Below the pieces are notes generated by a model. It was not told the DNA's origin, made no database searches, and saw only the letters and a program-made list of their open reading frames with translations. From positions 62,001-126,000 of the forward strand of contig DATGZN010000015.1 in the NCBI GenBank assembly GCA_035297145.1: a stretch of 64,000 bases of DNA, read 5' to 3'. This document shows positions 1-8,110 of this stretch, piece by piece; positions within the stretch are counted from its first letter, which is position 1; each line of letters starts with the position of its first letter. Position numbers and translations under genes: made by a program. This stretch comes from QHXW01 sp035297145 (GTDB lineage: Bacteria; Acidobacteriota; Terriglobia; Bryobacterales; Bryobacteraceae).

Positions 1-288
1 GCATCATGCAAAAAGCTGCATGACGACTTGTGCATCGCCATTCCCAAGGGAGTGGGCGTGAATGCCTATGTTGCTGTGAGCGTAAATGGAAACGAAGTGG
101 TCGTGCCCTGGCCGGCGACAGTTCGGTCGGCAATTCAGAAGGACGGCGAAGATGTGCGGGAGGTTGTGCCTCGGCTGGTGGTTCGCAAGGACTACGGCGG
201 ACGGCTGGTACCGGTTGAGTTCGATCGCAGCCGGCCCGCTATTCTCGGCATGATTTTGACGGGCGGCGAGAGTATCGCCTGGAAGTAG
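1..288 (+). CDS. C-terminal part of an unrecognised protein (start outside window)
   Basis: The frame is open from the first base of the window to a TAG stop at 286-288, so this is probably the 3' end of a gene that starts upstream. A TTG at 28 could serve as a start, but no ribosome binding site precedes it. The about 95 visible residues are soluble-looking and beta-rich, with VSVNGNEVVVPWPATV near the middle and a final FDRSRPAILGMILTGGE segment. There is no membrane segment and no catalytic motif I can name. A beta-grasp or SLBB-like surface protein is conceivable but unsupported. It is separated from blaI by a short gap that holds the blaI promoter. Confidence 0.5.
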   Translation, partial: ASCKKLHDDLCIAIPKGVGVNAYVAVSVNGNEVVVPWPATVRSAIQKDGEDVREVVPRLVVRKDYGGRLVPVEFDRSRPAILGMILTGGESIAWK

Positions 289-309
289 CGGAAAGGATCT
301 CGGGCCCTC

Positions 310-338
310 TTGACTTACTAAATAATTAGTATTATTAA
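310..338 (+). promoter_or_regulatory. blaI promoter with palindromic operator in the spacer
   Basis: TTGACT (310-315) and TATTAA (333-338) are separated by exactly 17 bp and form a sigma-70-like promoter. The spacer contains the inverted repeat TACTAA-ATAA-TTAGTA (316-331). BlaI/MecI/CopY repressors are known to bind dyads placed across their own promoters, and the first gene downstream is a BlaI-family repressor, so autorepression is the natural reading. The expected transcription start falls within a base or two of the blaI ATG at 345, with no Shine-Dalgarno sequence, so the message is probably leaderless. Confidence 0.65.
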
Positions 339-344
339 AATAGT

Positions 345-719
345 ATGAGGCACCCGAGCACGACCTTGACCGGCGCTGAACTGGAGATCATGCACGTGGT
401 TTGGGGCATGGAGCAGGCCACGGTTCGGGACGTCTACGAAACACTGCGCGAGCGCCGCAAAGTCGCTTACACCAGCGTCATGACGGTATTGAAGATCCTG
501 GAGCAGAAGGGCCATCTCAAGAAGAAGCAGGAGAACCGCGCTTATGTATACCGGCCGGCGCGGCCGCGCGCGCAGGTTGTGCAGAGCATGGTGCGCGATT
601 TTGTGGACCGCGTCTTCCAGGGCGCGGCGAAACCACTGCTGGTGCACCTGGTCGAAGACGCGCGCTTATCACCGCAGGATGTGGCCGAGATCCGGCGCCT
701 GCTGAGGAAAGCCCAATGA
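345..719 (+). CDS. blaI: BlaI/MecI/CopY-family transcriptional repressor
   Basis: A 124-residue winged-helix repressor of the usual BlaI length. Residues 1-75 hold the DNA-binding domain, with the family signature LTGAELEIMHVVW at 8-20, then TVRDVYETL and the recognition region YTSVMTVLKILEQKGHL. The C-terminal part is the dimerisation region with a typical protease-sensitive linker. The ATG at 345 is the only sensible start and appears leaderless. Its stop overlaps the start of the M56 peptidase gene by four bases (ATGA), so the two are translationally coupled as in bla/mec sensor systems. It probably represses this operon through the dyad at 316-331. The inducing signal is not known; many acidobacterial copies are not next to a beta-lactamase, and none is seen here. 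Confidence 0.9.
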   Translation: MRHPSTTLTGAELEIMHVVWGMEQATVRDVYETLRERRKVAYTSVMTVLKILEQKGHLKKKQENRAYVYRPARPRAQVVQSMVRDFVDRVFQGAAKPLLVHLVEDARLSPQDVAEIRRLLRKAQ

Positions 720-2089
720 CCTCCGATTTGTGGTTCGCAAATCTGGTGGCCTGGTGGCTGCAAGCCGGCGTCATGGCGGCTGTGACTGCCCTGTTATTGC
801 GCGCGATACCAGTACGCTCGCCGCGGGCCGTGATGGCCTACCTGCAGGCGCTGTTAGTTGTTTGCCTGTTGCTCCCCGTTCTCGAACCGTGGCGATCGGC
901 TTCCGTCACGTCGCGGATTTCCGCGGGTGTGGCGTCGACCTTGCATGTGTCCACACTAGGTGCTGTTCCCGTGTCCATCTCACGCGTGATGCTGGTGCTG
1001 CTCGCCGCGGGAGTTGCTGTCCGCCTGATCTGGCTGGCCATGGGTTGCTGGAAGCTGCGCCGGTACCGGTTTGAAGCATGGTCAGTGGGCGAGGAGATCG
1101 CGCCTTTGCAAAAGAAACTCGGCGTTCGCGCAGAAGTGGGAGTCTCTTCCGAAATCTTGGTACCCGTGACATTCGGATTTCGGCGGCCCACGGTTCTGCT
1201 GCCAGCACGTTGGTGCGATCTTGATTCTGCGAGCCGTACCGCCATCGTGTGTCACGAACTTCTGCACGTCCGCGGCAACGATTGGGCATTCCATTTGGCC
1301 GAAGAAATCATCCGCGCGATGGTCTGGTTCCATCCCGCGATTTGGTGGTTGATCGTGGAGATCCGCCTGGCGCGCGAGCAGGTGGTGGATCGCCAGGTTG
1401 TCGGCCTCACAGGCGCTCCCAAATCTTATGCCGAGGTTTTGCTAGCCTTCGCCGGCATCGATTCTGCTGTCACGGCACCCGCGTTTGCGCACAAGCGACA
1501 TCTGGCGCGACGCATCAAATACGTCCTTGAGGAGGTTACGATGACGAAGTCCCGCTTATTGGTTTCATTCGCGAGCATCACGCTGTGCCTGATGGCGGCC
1601 GGCGCGGTCGCGGTTTGGTCTTTTCCCCTGGAGTCGGTGCAATCCAATCTGATCGTGCAAGACGATTCGGCTCCCACCACTGGAATAGTCGGCGGCGTCA
1701 TCGGTGGCGTTCCGGGCGGCGTATCAGGTGGTGTGATCGGCGGTGTTGTGGGTGGCGTTCCGGGCGTCCGCACCGTTGCCGCCAAGCCGCAGAGTCCGGG
1801 AATCTACAAAGTCGGGAACGGTGTATCCGCGCCCAAGGTAGTGCATAAGGTCGATCCGGAATATACCAAGGAAGCGCGAGACGCGAAAATTGAGGGCACC
1901 GTCGTGCTGCAAACTGAGATCCACACTGACGGCCGCGCCCACAACATAAGCGTCGTGAGGTCACTCGACCCGGGTCTGGATCACAATGCCATCGACGCGA
2001 TTTCCCAGTGGGAATTCGAGCCTGGCAAGAAAGATGGGAAGTCGGTCGCCGTGGCGGCAACCATTGAGGTCAACTATAAGTTGAATTAA
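716..2089 (+). CDS. M56 (BlaR1-type) membrane metallopeptidase fused to a TonB C-terminal domain
   Basis: A 457-residue protein. Membrane helices lie near residues 12-30, 40-56 and 88-110. The zinc-peptidase motif HELLH is at 180-184, with a probable third ligand Glu221 in AREQVVD. Another membrane helix spans about 283-302 and is followed by a glycine-valine run of GGV repeats (323-351). A TonB C-terminal fold occupies about 372-457 (VDPEYTKEARDAKIEGTV). BlaR1 relatives cleave the BlaI partner when stimulated; here the penicillin-binding sensor domain is replaced by a TonB-type domain, which suggests a different periplasmic signal. The start at 716 was chosen because it overlaps the blaI stop; the frame is open further upstream, but only inside blaI. 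Confidence 0.85.
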   Translation: MTSDLWFANLVAWWLQAGVMAAVTALLLRAIPVRSPRAVMAYLQALLVVCLLLPVLEPWRSASVTSRISAGVASTLHVSTLGAVPVSISRVMLVLLAAGVAVRLIWLAMGCWKLRRYRFEAWSVGEEIAPLQKKLGVRAEVGVSSEILVPVTFGFRRPTVLLPARWCDLDSASRTAIVCHELLHVRGNDWAFHLAEEIIRAMVWFHPAIWWLIVEIRLAREQVVDRQVVGLTGAPKSYAEVLLAFAGIDSAVTAPAFAHKRHLARRIKYVLEEVTMTKSRLLVSFASITLCLMAAGAVAVWSFPLESVQSNLIVQDDSAPTTGIVGGVIGGVPGGVSGGVIGGVVGGVPGVRTVAAKPQSPGIYKVGNGVSAPKVVHKVDPEYTKEARDAKIEGTVVLQTEIHTDGRAHNISVVRSLDPGLDHNAIDAISQWEFEPGKKDGKSVAVAATIEVNYKLN

Positions 2090-2093
2090 CGCT

Positions 2094-2615
2094 TCACTCT
2101 TCTTTCGGTAGGGGCGGCAAAACTTCCGGCTGCTGAACGCCGCTCATCTCTTTCCGGTACACCTGAAAGCGTCCACCCATCACGCTGCCGAAGAGCATGT
2201 GCCCCACCAGCATGGCCCGGTCGGGACTATAGAGGGGAACCATCGGATTGATGTGCTTCCACATCCAATCAAACGAGAGAAAAAACCAAGCGGTGCCGTA
2301 GATGAGTCCGAGCAGGGTCACGCGCAGCAGCGAGCCGTGATCGCGAATCACCAGTCCGAACAGCGCACCTAGCAAACCATAAATGACGAACAGCAAGGCC
2401 ACACCCGCACTCGTGCGCACGCCAAACCCTTGCCGGTAGGCCGACTCGCCGTAGAATGTGGACGCCAGCAGGTTGGGGACGGTCCAAATCGAGCGGCGAT
2501 GCCACGCTGAATCCAACGCGAGATAGGCCAACAGGGTGAGCGCGCCGGCTACTCCCGCCTGAATGCCCGCTAGCGCCAGCACGCGATTCGGGCCGACTCC
2601 GTTCCCTGAAGCCAT
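2094..2615 (-). CDS. Unrecognised four-helix membrane protein
   Basis: A 173-residue integral membrane protein with predicted helices near residues 12-30, 68-88, 97-113 and 130-150. It has short charged loops and a proline/glutamate-rich cytoplasmic-looking tail (PEVLPPLPKEE). I recognise no domain. It converges on the M56 gene with four bases between the stops and diverges from the ketosynthase gene, with 126 bp between the starts. No enzymatic motif is visible, and a small transporter or scaffold role cannot be distinguished. Confidence 0.7.
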   Translation of the reverse strand: MASGNGVGPNRVLALAGIQAGVAGALTLLAYLALDSAWHRRSIWTVPNLLASTFYGESAYRQGFGVRTSAGVALLFVIYGLLGALFGLVIRDHGSLLRVTLLGLIYGTAWFFLSFDWMWKHINPMVPLYSPDRAMLVGHMLFGSVMGGRFQVYRKEMSGVQQPEVLPPLPKEE

Positions 2616-2741
2616 AAAAACAGCCTATACTGACGGAAAGGTAAAGGCAAAGCACCTCTCCAGTCGCAGAACCGGCTTGGCGTGTGGCTGAGCGCTGGGT
2701 ACTGGTTCGCGCGGGTAGCGTTCGTCCTGGAAAGTTTGCAT

Positions 2742-3989
2742 ATGGCACGTCGCGTAGTGGTCACGGGTATCGGAGCGGTCAGTCCCAACGGAGTGGGCCG
2801 TGAGAATTTCTGGCGCGCCACACGAAATGGCGTGAGCGGAGTCAGGCGCATCAGCCTGTTCGATCCCTCCACGCATGCCGTGCAAGTAGCCGGCGAAGTG
2901 GTGGATTTCGATGAGCACCGCTACGTCGAGCCAAAGGATCGTCCACATGTCTCGCGCGCAGTGCCACTGGCCGTGGCTGCTGTCGAAGAGGCAGTGGAGG
3001 ATGCGGGCCTCGATCCCCATTCGATGGCCCGCGATCAGCTTCGCCGTATCGGAGTGATTGTCGGCTCGGGCGGCGGTAGCCAGGCGTTCACGGAAGAGCA
3101 GTACCGTCTTTATTACACCGGCCATGAGAAGCAGTGCAGCGTCTACACCATTCCGACGGGCACCATCGGCACTCTAGCCAGCGAAATTTCCATGCGATTC
3201 GGTTTTCGGGGCATGAGCCACATCGTCTCCACGGGCTGCACGTCGTCCACCGATGCCATCGGGTACGCTTACCGTAACGTCCAGGCTGGCGTGATCTCGA
3301 CCATGGTGACCGGCGGCGTGGATGCACCCATCGCGCCGCTCATCCTGCGCGGCTTCATGCTCATGCGCATCCTGACCGCAAGCTGGAACGCCGAGCCGGA
3401 ACGCGCGTCACGTCCGTTTTCGCGCGATCGCGACGGCTTCGTGTTGGGAGAAGGCGCGTGGTTCTTCGTGCTGGAAGATCGCGACGCGGCTCTGGCGCGT
3501 GGCGCCCACATCTACGGGGAGATTGCCGGCTACGCTTCCACCTGCGAAGCCTTTCATCGTGTGCGCCTGGAGGAGTGCGGCGAGGAGCCGGCCCGCACCA
3601 TCGGCATGGCGCTTGAAGAGGCAGAGGTGCCGCCAGGCGCGGTGCAGTATGTCAACTATCACGGCACCGCCACCGAGTTGAACGACCGCATTGAGACGCG
3701 TGCCATCAAGCTCGCGTTCAACGGCCATGCCTACCGAGTGGCCGGCTCGTCCGTGAAGAGCCTGATCGGCCATCCGCAGGGCGCCTGCGGTGCTGCGGGC
3801 ATCGCCGCCACACTGCTGGCCATGCGGGATGGCGTAGCGCCCCCGACCAAGAACGTGGAAGCGCCCGACCCCGAATGCGATCTCGACTACATTTCCGAAG
3901 GCGCACGCAAAATGGATATCGAGTATGCGGTCGCCAATTGCATCGCTTTCGGCAGCAAGAACTCGGCGATTGTTCTCCGGCGCAGCTAA
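2742..3989 (+). CDS. fabF: Beta-ketoacyl-ACP synthase (KAS II / FabF-like)
   Basis: A 415-residue thiolase-fold condensing enzyme that extends acyl-ACP with malonyl-ACP in the cytoplasm. The start at 2742 (MARRVVVTGIGAVSPNG) has GGAAAG eight bases upstream and fits the family N-terminus; an in-frame extension upstream looks non-coding. The Cys-His-His triad is present: Cys166 in STGCTSSTDA, His307 in NYHGTATELND and His344 in SLIGHPQGACGAAG. The gene stands alone, with no acyl carrier protein, ketoreductase or malonyltransferase next to it. It could be housekeeping FabF or a specialised KAS used for modified lipids; the Pro-Gln-Gly-Ala-Cys variant of the last motif leans slightly to the latter. 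Confidence 0.88.
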   Translation: MARRVVVTGIGAVSPNGVGRENFWRATRNGVSGVRRISLFDPSTHAVQVAGEVVDFDEHRYVEPKDRPHVSRAVPLAVAAVEEAVEDAGLDPHSMARDQLRRIGVIVGSGGGSQAFTEEQYRLYYTGHEKQCSVYTIPTGTIGTLASEISMRFGFRGMSHIVSTGCTSSTDAIGYAYRNVQAGVISTMVTGGVDAPIAPLILRGFMLMRILTASWNAEPERASRPFSRDRDGFVLGEGAWFFVLEDRDAALARGAHIYGEIAGYASTCEAFHRVRLEECGEEPARTIGMALEEAEVPPGAVQYVNYHGTATELNDRIETRAIKLAFNGHAYRVAGSSVKSLIGHPQGACGAAGIAATLLAMRDGVAPPTKNVEAPDPECDLDYISEGARKMDIEYAVANCIAFGSKNSAIVLRRS

Positions 3990-4071
3990 ATAAGTCTGAT
4001 TTCTCGTGAATTCTCCGATAGCTGACTCTCGTTGTCGCTAGACCATTCCGACCGAGGCGGGCGTCCGGGGT

Positions 4072-4109
4072 CTATCCTTTCGGCTAGAGAACGCTATCCG
4101 GAAGGATAG
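4072..4109. repeat. Overlapping inverted repeats in the 3990-4295 gap
   Basis: In the 306-bp gap between the ketosynthase and the next gene, CTATCCTT (4072-4079) pairs with AAGGATAG (4102-4109). A tighter hairpin, CTATCC-GGAA-GGATAG, occupies 4094-4109 with a GNRA-type loop, so the two alternative structures exclude each other. No T-tract follows, which argues against a simple terminator. I see no gene in the rest of the gap. Confidence 0.4.
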
Positions 4110-4295
4110 GACCTTCCTACCTGTCCGGGCCTAATCGCACAATAAATCACCTCATTGTTCTGAAAATGCTTGGATAATTCATGCCTATTCCAGGAGGGCA
4201 TCGAGCGAATCATGCCACTCTGGCGTGGCAGCCGGATTGCTTTTGCAGTAAGGCACTCCCGGGCAGGAGAAGGAATGAGGCGAAGCGAGGTAAGT

Positions 4296-5309
4296 ATGGC
4301 AACAGCAAATCTCATATCGCTGACCTCGGCGCTGTTGGGCGCTGGGACCGGTGAGGTGATCAAAAACGGCATTCAGGTATTGGCGGAGCGTGTGAAGTCC
4401 GCCCAGGATACCTATCAGCTCACTCTGGGCCAAAGCGATGATCCGGTCCAAAATCTGCGGCACGATGTGATCCATAAAATCAACGAACTGCGAAATCGCG
4501 CGGCGCTATGCATCTCAGACCCGGATTTCCAACAAAAGGTCTGGTGCCTGCTAATGGAACAGATGGCGGACGCCTACGAAACCAATACGGAGCGCGGGCT
4601 CAATCTGGTGCAGTACAGCGCGGGGCAGATCGAGGATGTGTTGAATAGCTACGAGCAAGCCAACAAGTATCGTCGCAAGGCCCGGTGGGTGGGCGTCTTC
4701 GTGTCGTTGATCAGTCTCGCCGGCATCGGATACTTCCTTCGCTTCGCGGACACGACGAACCTGAACGGAAATACCGCTCCACCCGTATTGGGTGTACCCT
4801 GGTGCGTTCTGTTCTGGAGTTTCGTTGGCAGCTTTGCAGCGATCCTCTACCGCTTCACAAACGCGGGAGACCAGGAACTTGAAGATCCGCTGCGGTGGTT
4901 ATTTTCACGGCCGCTCACGGGCGTGGTGATGGGGTCCATCACGTACCTGGTCATTGAAGCGGGCTTTTTGACACTGGGATCTGATCCCGGCGGGGCCGCT
5001 ACTCTCGGCAAGAATGACGTCATGTTGCTGGTAGCATTCCTGGCGGGTTTCAGCGATCGTTTCGCCGACAGCCTCCTCCAATCCCTGGTAGGGCGGTTTG
5101 GAGGCGAAAAGAACGGCGAGCTGGTTGCCATGCGGATGGGATTGCGACAGCCCAGCGGGAGCATACTGGACCATCTAACGGGAGTGGTGAATCGCGGAAA
5201 GAACACGCCGGTTCCAGCCCCATCACCCAATATGGACGGCGGCGGGAAAGCTGCCACGCTAGCCATGGTCGAGAAGAGCGAGCGTGGCGTGGCGGCTATT
5301 GCGCAATAG
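4296..5309 (+). CDS. Unrecognised membrane protein with a soluble N-terminal half
   Basis: About 337 residues from the ATG at 4296 (MATANLISL), preceded by GCGAGG; an ATG at 4275 is an alternative start. The first half is helical, hydrophilic and probably cytoplasmic. It is followed by four predicted membrane helices near residues 130-150, 163-185, 205-228 and 238-258, one of them containing a DRFADSL turn. The C-terminal 70 residues are charged and look disordered. I recognise no family. The gene is isolated and is followed by a 613-bp gene-free stretch. Confidence 0.65.
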   Translation: MATANLISLTSALLGAGTGEVIKNGIQVLAERVKSAQDTYQLTLGQSDDPVQNLRHDVIHKINELRNRAALCISDPDFQQKVWCLLMEQMADAYETNTERGLNLVQYSAGQIEDVLNSYEQANKYRRKARWVGVFVSLISLAGIGYFLRFADTTNLNGNTAPPVLGVPWCVLFWSFVGSFAAILYRFTNAGDQELEDPLRWLFSRPLTGVVMGSITYLVIEAGFLTLGSDPGGAATLGKNDVMLLVAFLAGFSDRFADSLLQSLVGRFGGEKNGELVAMRMGLRQPSGSILDHLTGVVNRGKNTPVPAPSPNMDGGGKAATLAMVEKSERGVAAIAQ

Positions 5310-5355
5310 GCAGCCTTGAAAACGAGCAACGCCCGTGGTTCATTCGTCTGGGCAC

Positions 5356-5397
5356 AAAAAAAGCCGGTGAACGCTCGGAGGAGTGCGCCCACCGGCT
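5356..5397 (-). terminator. Intrinsic terminator reading leftwards with no upstream gene
   Basis: The stem AGCCGGTG (5362-5369) pairs perfectly with CACCGGCT (5390-5397). The seven As at 5356-5362 become a T-run on the minus strand immediately after the stem. That polarity suits a minus-strand transcript. No minus-strand protein gene lies between here and 5923, so the terminator must serve a non-coding transcript. Confidence 0.65.
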
Positions 5398-5547
5398 GGT
5401 CCCGCATAAAGCCGAATGCACGGAGCAAGCCCCGCGCGGCTGCGGCACCACTCAAACTAAACCGCTAATAATAATGACGTATATAACACGAAGGGGTTAC
5501 ACGGACACCGCCCCCCGTGCCGCCTCAAACCTCGATCTTCCTCGTGA
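5356..5547 (-). ncRNA. Putative small RNA of about 190 nt, family unassigned
   Basis: Inferred from the orphan terminator at 5356-5397 and a TACAAT -10-like element on the minus strand (5559 to 5554), which would start transcription near 5547; the -35 is weak. The segment has internal pairing, including GCGGCAC near its 5' end with GTGCCGC about 75 nt downstream. Its length would suit 6S RNA, but I could not match it to 6S, SRP, tmRNA or RNase P consensus elements. The rest of the 5310-5922 gap shows no supportable gene. Confidence 0.35.
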
Positions 5548-5922
5548 AGCCGGATTGTAGCAGAAAGCTACGCCGTGTTTCGAAACGATGAAGTCAGATT
5601 TTGCCCTATTGCCTAAGACGGCATAAATTCAGTTGCTTGACGGTCAAAAGCTAAAGCCGACGAAGGAGAAGATATGGCAAAAGTCCGGTTCTTCGTGTAA
5701 AACATAATTAGTTGGTATTGTTCTAAAGGTGTGTGGCGGTTGTGGAAGTCTGTGCAAAGCGGTGGACGCGAGCGCCTGTGGCGCTCATCCGGCGTGACTT
5801 ACGAATCGGTGTCGGGACGTGACCCATGGCGGCGTTTTTCCGAGATCTAAGACGCACAAAACAATGCCGCAAGATTTTGCGAATTTACTCTGCCTCCCGG
5901 AGGTAAGGTTATACAGCCCACA

Positions 5923-7290
5923 ATGTCTTCAGCCGGTCTCGCGCTCGAAAAAGGATTGCCGTGCAATCTGGATGCGGAGCGATTCGTCCTCGGCTCCATC
6001 CTGATGGACGATTCGCTGTTCGTTCAGGTTGCTGGTTCCCTCGAAGGCGAAGACTTCAGCCTCGAGAAGCATCGGCGGATCTTCCAGCGGATGGCCGACC
6101 TCAGCGAGCGCGGCGAGCGCATCGACCGGGTCACCGTCGCCAACGAGCTCCTCCGCTACAACGAGCTGGAATCCTGCGACGGACTGAGCTACCTGGTTTC
6201 GCTGGATGACGGCCTGCCGCGGATCTTCAACCTCGACAGCTACGTTCGCATTGTTAAAGACAAATCCATCCTCCGCCGGATCATCTTCACTTCACAGCAC
6301 CTCATGAACCGCTGCCTGGTGGGCGAAGAGGACCCGGAACAGATCCTGGCTGGCGCTGAAGAAAGTCTGCTGAAGCTCGGCGACTCGCGTATGAAGACCG
6401 GGCTGGCCAGCCCTGCCCAGGTGATCGAGGAGTACCAGGGCGGGCTGAACGCGTTTCTGGATCCCAGTAAGCGCATCAAGGGCATCAGCACCGGTTACAC
6501 CAAGCTCGACGAGATGACCGGCGGGCTGCATGCCGGCGAGTTGATCATTCTCGCTGCCCGGCCGTCCATGGGGAAAACGGCGCTGGCTCTGAACATCGCG
6601 CAGCATGTGGCCACGCGGCTGAGCGAGACGGTTGCGGTGTTCTCGCTCGAGATGTCCAAGGAATCGCTGCTGACCCGTATGTTGTGCTCTACCGCACGGG
6701 TCGACAGCCAGCGTTTCCGCGCCGGGTACCTGAACCAGGATGAGCGCCGCAAATTACAAGCCGCCGCCGCGCAGTTGGTGGAAGCACCGCTGTTTATCGA
6801 TGACACGGCCGGCGCAAGCCTCATGGAAATGCACGCCGGACTGCGCCGTTTGCAGCAGCAGCGCAAGCTGGGGCTGGTGGTGGTCGACTATTTGCAATTG
6901 ATGAGCGGCCGGGGGCGCTTCGAAAACCGCAACCAGGAGATCAGCACCATCTCGCGCGGCATGAAGCTGTTGGCTAAAGAGCTGAACGTTCCCATGCTGG
7001 TGCTCTCGCAGTTGAGCCGCGCTCCGGAAACCCGCCAAGGCGATCACCGCCCCCAGTTGAGCGATCTGCGTGAATCCGGCTCCATCGAGCAGGACGCCGA
7101 CCTGGTAGCCTTCATCTTCCGCGAAGAGGTCTACAGGCGCGACCGCGAAGATCTCCGCGGCCTGGCCGAACTGCTCGTAGCCAAGCAGCGCAACGGCCCG
7201 ATCGGCAAAATCGATCTGGTGTTCCTGCACCATCTGACGAAGTTTGAGAACAGGGCGGAGGATTTGGGGGATTTGCCGGAGGAAGAGTGA
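5923..7290 (+). CDS. dnaB: Replicative DNA helicase
   Basis: A 455-residue DnaB, the hexameric ATP-driven helicase that unwinds DNA at the fork and binds primase. The N-terminal helical domain spans about 10-115 (NLDAERFVLGSILMDD). After a linker, the RecA-like domain begins at ISTGYTKLDEMTGGL, with Walker A ARPSMGKT (Lys218), Walker B VVVDYLQLMSGR and a DLRESGSIEQDAD segment. The length is normal and there is no intein. The start ATG at 5923 follows a long leader. The gene is not next to rplI, its frequent neighbour in other bacteria; a secreted protein follows 48 bp downstream. Confidence 0.97.
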   Translation: MSSAGLALEKGLPCNLDAERFVLGSILMDDSLFVQVAGSLEGEDFSLEKHRRIFQRMADLSERGERIDRVTVANELLRYNELESCDGLSYLVSLDDGLPRIFNLDSYVRIVKDKSILRRIIFTSQHLMNRCLVGEEDPEQILAGAEESLLKLGDSRMKTGLASPAQVIEEYQGGLNAFLDPSKRIKGISTGYTKLDEMTGGLHAGELIILAARPSMGKTALALNIAQHVATRLSETVAVFSLEMSKESLLTRMLCSTARVDSQRFRAGYLNQDERRKLQAAAAQLVEAPLFIDDTAGASLMEMHAGLRRLQQQRKLGLVVVDYLQLMSGRGRFENRNQEISTISRGMKLLAKELNVPMLVLSQLSRAPETRQGDHRPQLSDLRESGSIEQDADLVAFIFREEVYRRDREDLRGLAELLVAKQRNGPIGKIDLVFLHHLTKFENRAEDLGDLPEEE

Positions 7291-7338
7291 GCCCGATCCG
7301 CGCGTTACACTGGATTTGTTGCTGCAGGTATCTGCCTC

Positions 7339-7989
7339 GTGAATCGTCTGCTCGGCTGCACCGGACTTCTGCTCATAGCGGGCTCACTCTTATCCCAGGC
7401 CCCGACTGTCCCCTACGCCCAGTTTTTCGGTCCCGATTTCGACAATGTTCACGTGGATCACGGTTATCCAAACACGGCGTCGTCGATTCAAAAAGTGGAT
7501 TTCCGCAATATGAGGCTGATTGTGTTCGATCAGTCAGGCAAGACCGATACCGTCCTGCCATTCAAGAACGGCAGACGGAAATGGAAAGAGAAGAACGGCG
7601 AGGCAGACGAGGCGAAAATTGAAGAGGTCGACTATCTCGCGCCGGCGGACGAGTACGCGCTGGTGGTATTTCATTGGCTTTCGATCGCGGAGGCTTCCAA
7701 CACCGATGGATACGCTCAGGTGTTCCGGCTCGCAAACCATGAGCTCCGCGTGATCCAGCAGCTTCGGTGGAATGAGCAATTCGAGACGAAGGAGAAGTAC
7801 AGTTTCGACGCCGCAACCAAAACTCTGACCGCGCGTTCGGCGCATTACCTCACCGGCGACGCCCACTGCTGCATCTCAGCCATGGACATCTTCACACTGC
7901 AATGGAAGGACGGCGCTTTTATACAGACGGGCGTGAAGACGGAGCTGTCAGACTACGGTAAGAAAGAAGGAAAGAAGTTGCCTCAGTAA
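7339..7989 (+). CDS. Secreted protein of unknown function
   Basis: 216 residues from a GTG start at 7339. Residues 1-19 look like a signal peptide (MNRLLGCTGLLLIAGSLLS), so the product should be exported. The mature part is rich in aromatic and charged residues and probably beta-sheeted, with two adjacent cysteines in AHCCISAMD near residue 179. I recognise no domain. It lies 48 bp after dnaB in the same direction but has no obvious link to replication. Confidence 0.65.
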   Translation: MNRLLGCTGLLLIAGSLLSQAPTVPYAQFFGPDFDNVHVDHGYPNTASSIQKVDFRNMRLIVFDQSGKTDTVLPFKNGRRKWKEKNGEADEAKIEEVDYLAPADEYALVVFHWLSIAEASNTDGYAQVFRLANHELRVIQQLRWNEQFETKEKYSFDAATKTLTARSAHYLTGDAHCCISAMDIFTLQWKDGAFIQTGVKTELSDYGKKEGKKLPQ

Positions 7990-8110
7990 AGGTGGATGTT
8001 GGGGCAATTCAGGTACAGGCAACGAAATTTCGAATCGGGCCGGCAGGCGTTTCCACGATCATGTCCACCGGAATTTCGAAGCCAGTCCCCAAATTGCGGC
8101 GTCTTCGTCG

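Noticed and set aside
838..1245. Long minus-strand open frames across the M56 gene, and similar antisense frames throughout
   Set aside because: They mirror third-position GC of the sense genes, are Arg/Ser/Pro-rich and have no ribosome binding sites.
4847..5455. 202-codon minus-strand frame across the membrane-protein gene and the terminator
   Set aside because: It crosses the terminator stem at 5362-5397 and is antisense to a better-supported gene.
5674..5700. Eight-codon frame (MAKVRFFV) behind GGAGAAG before dnaB
   Set aside because: It has a good ribosome binding site but no regulatory structure linked to it and is too far (over 220 bp) from dnaB for a clear leader role.
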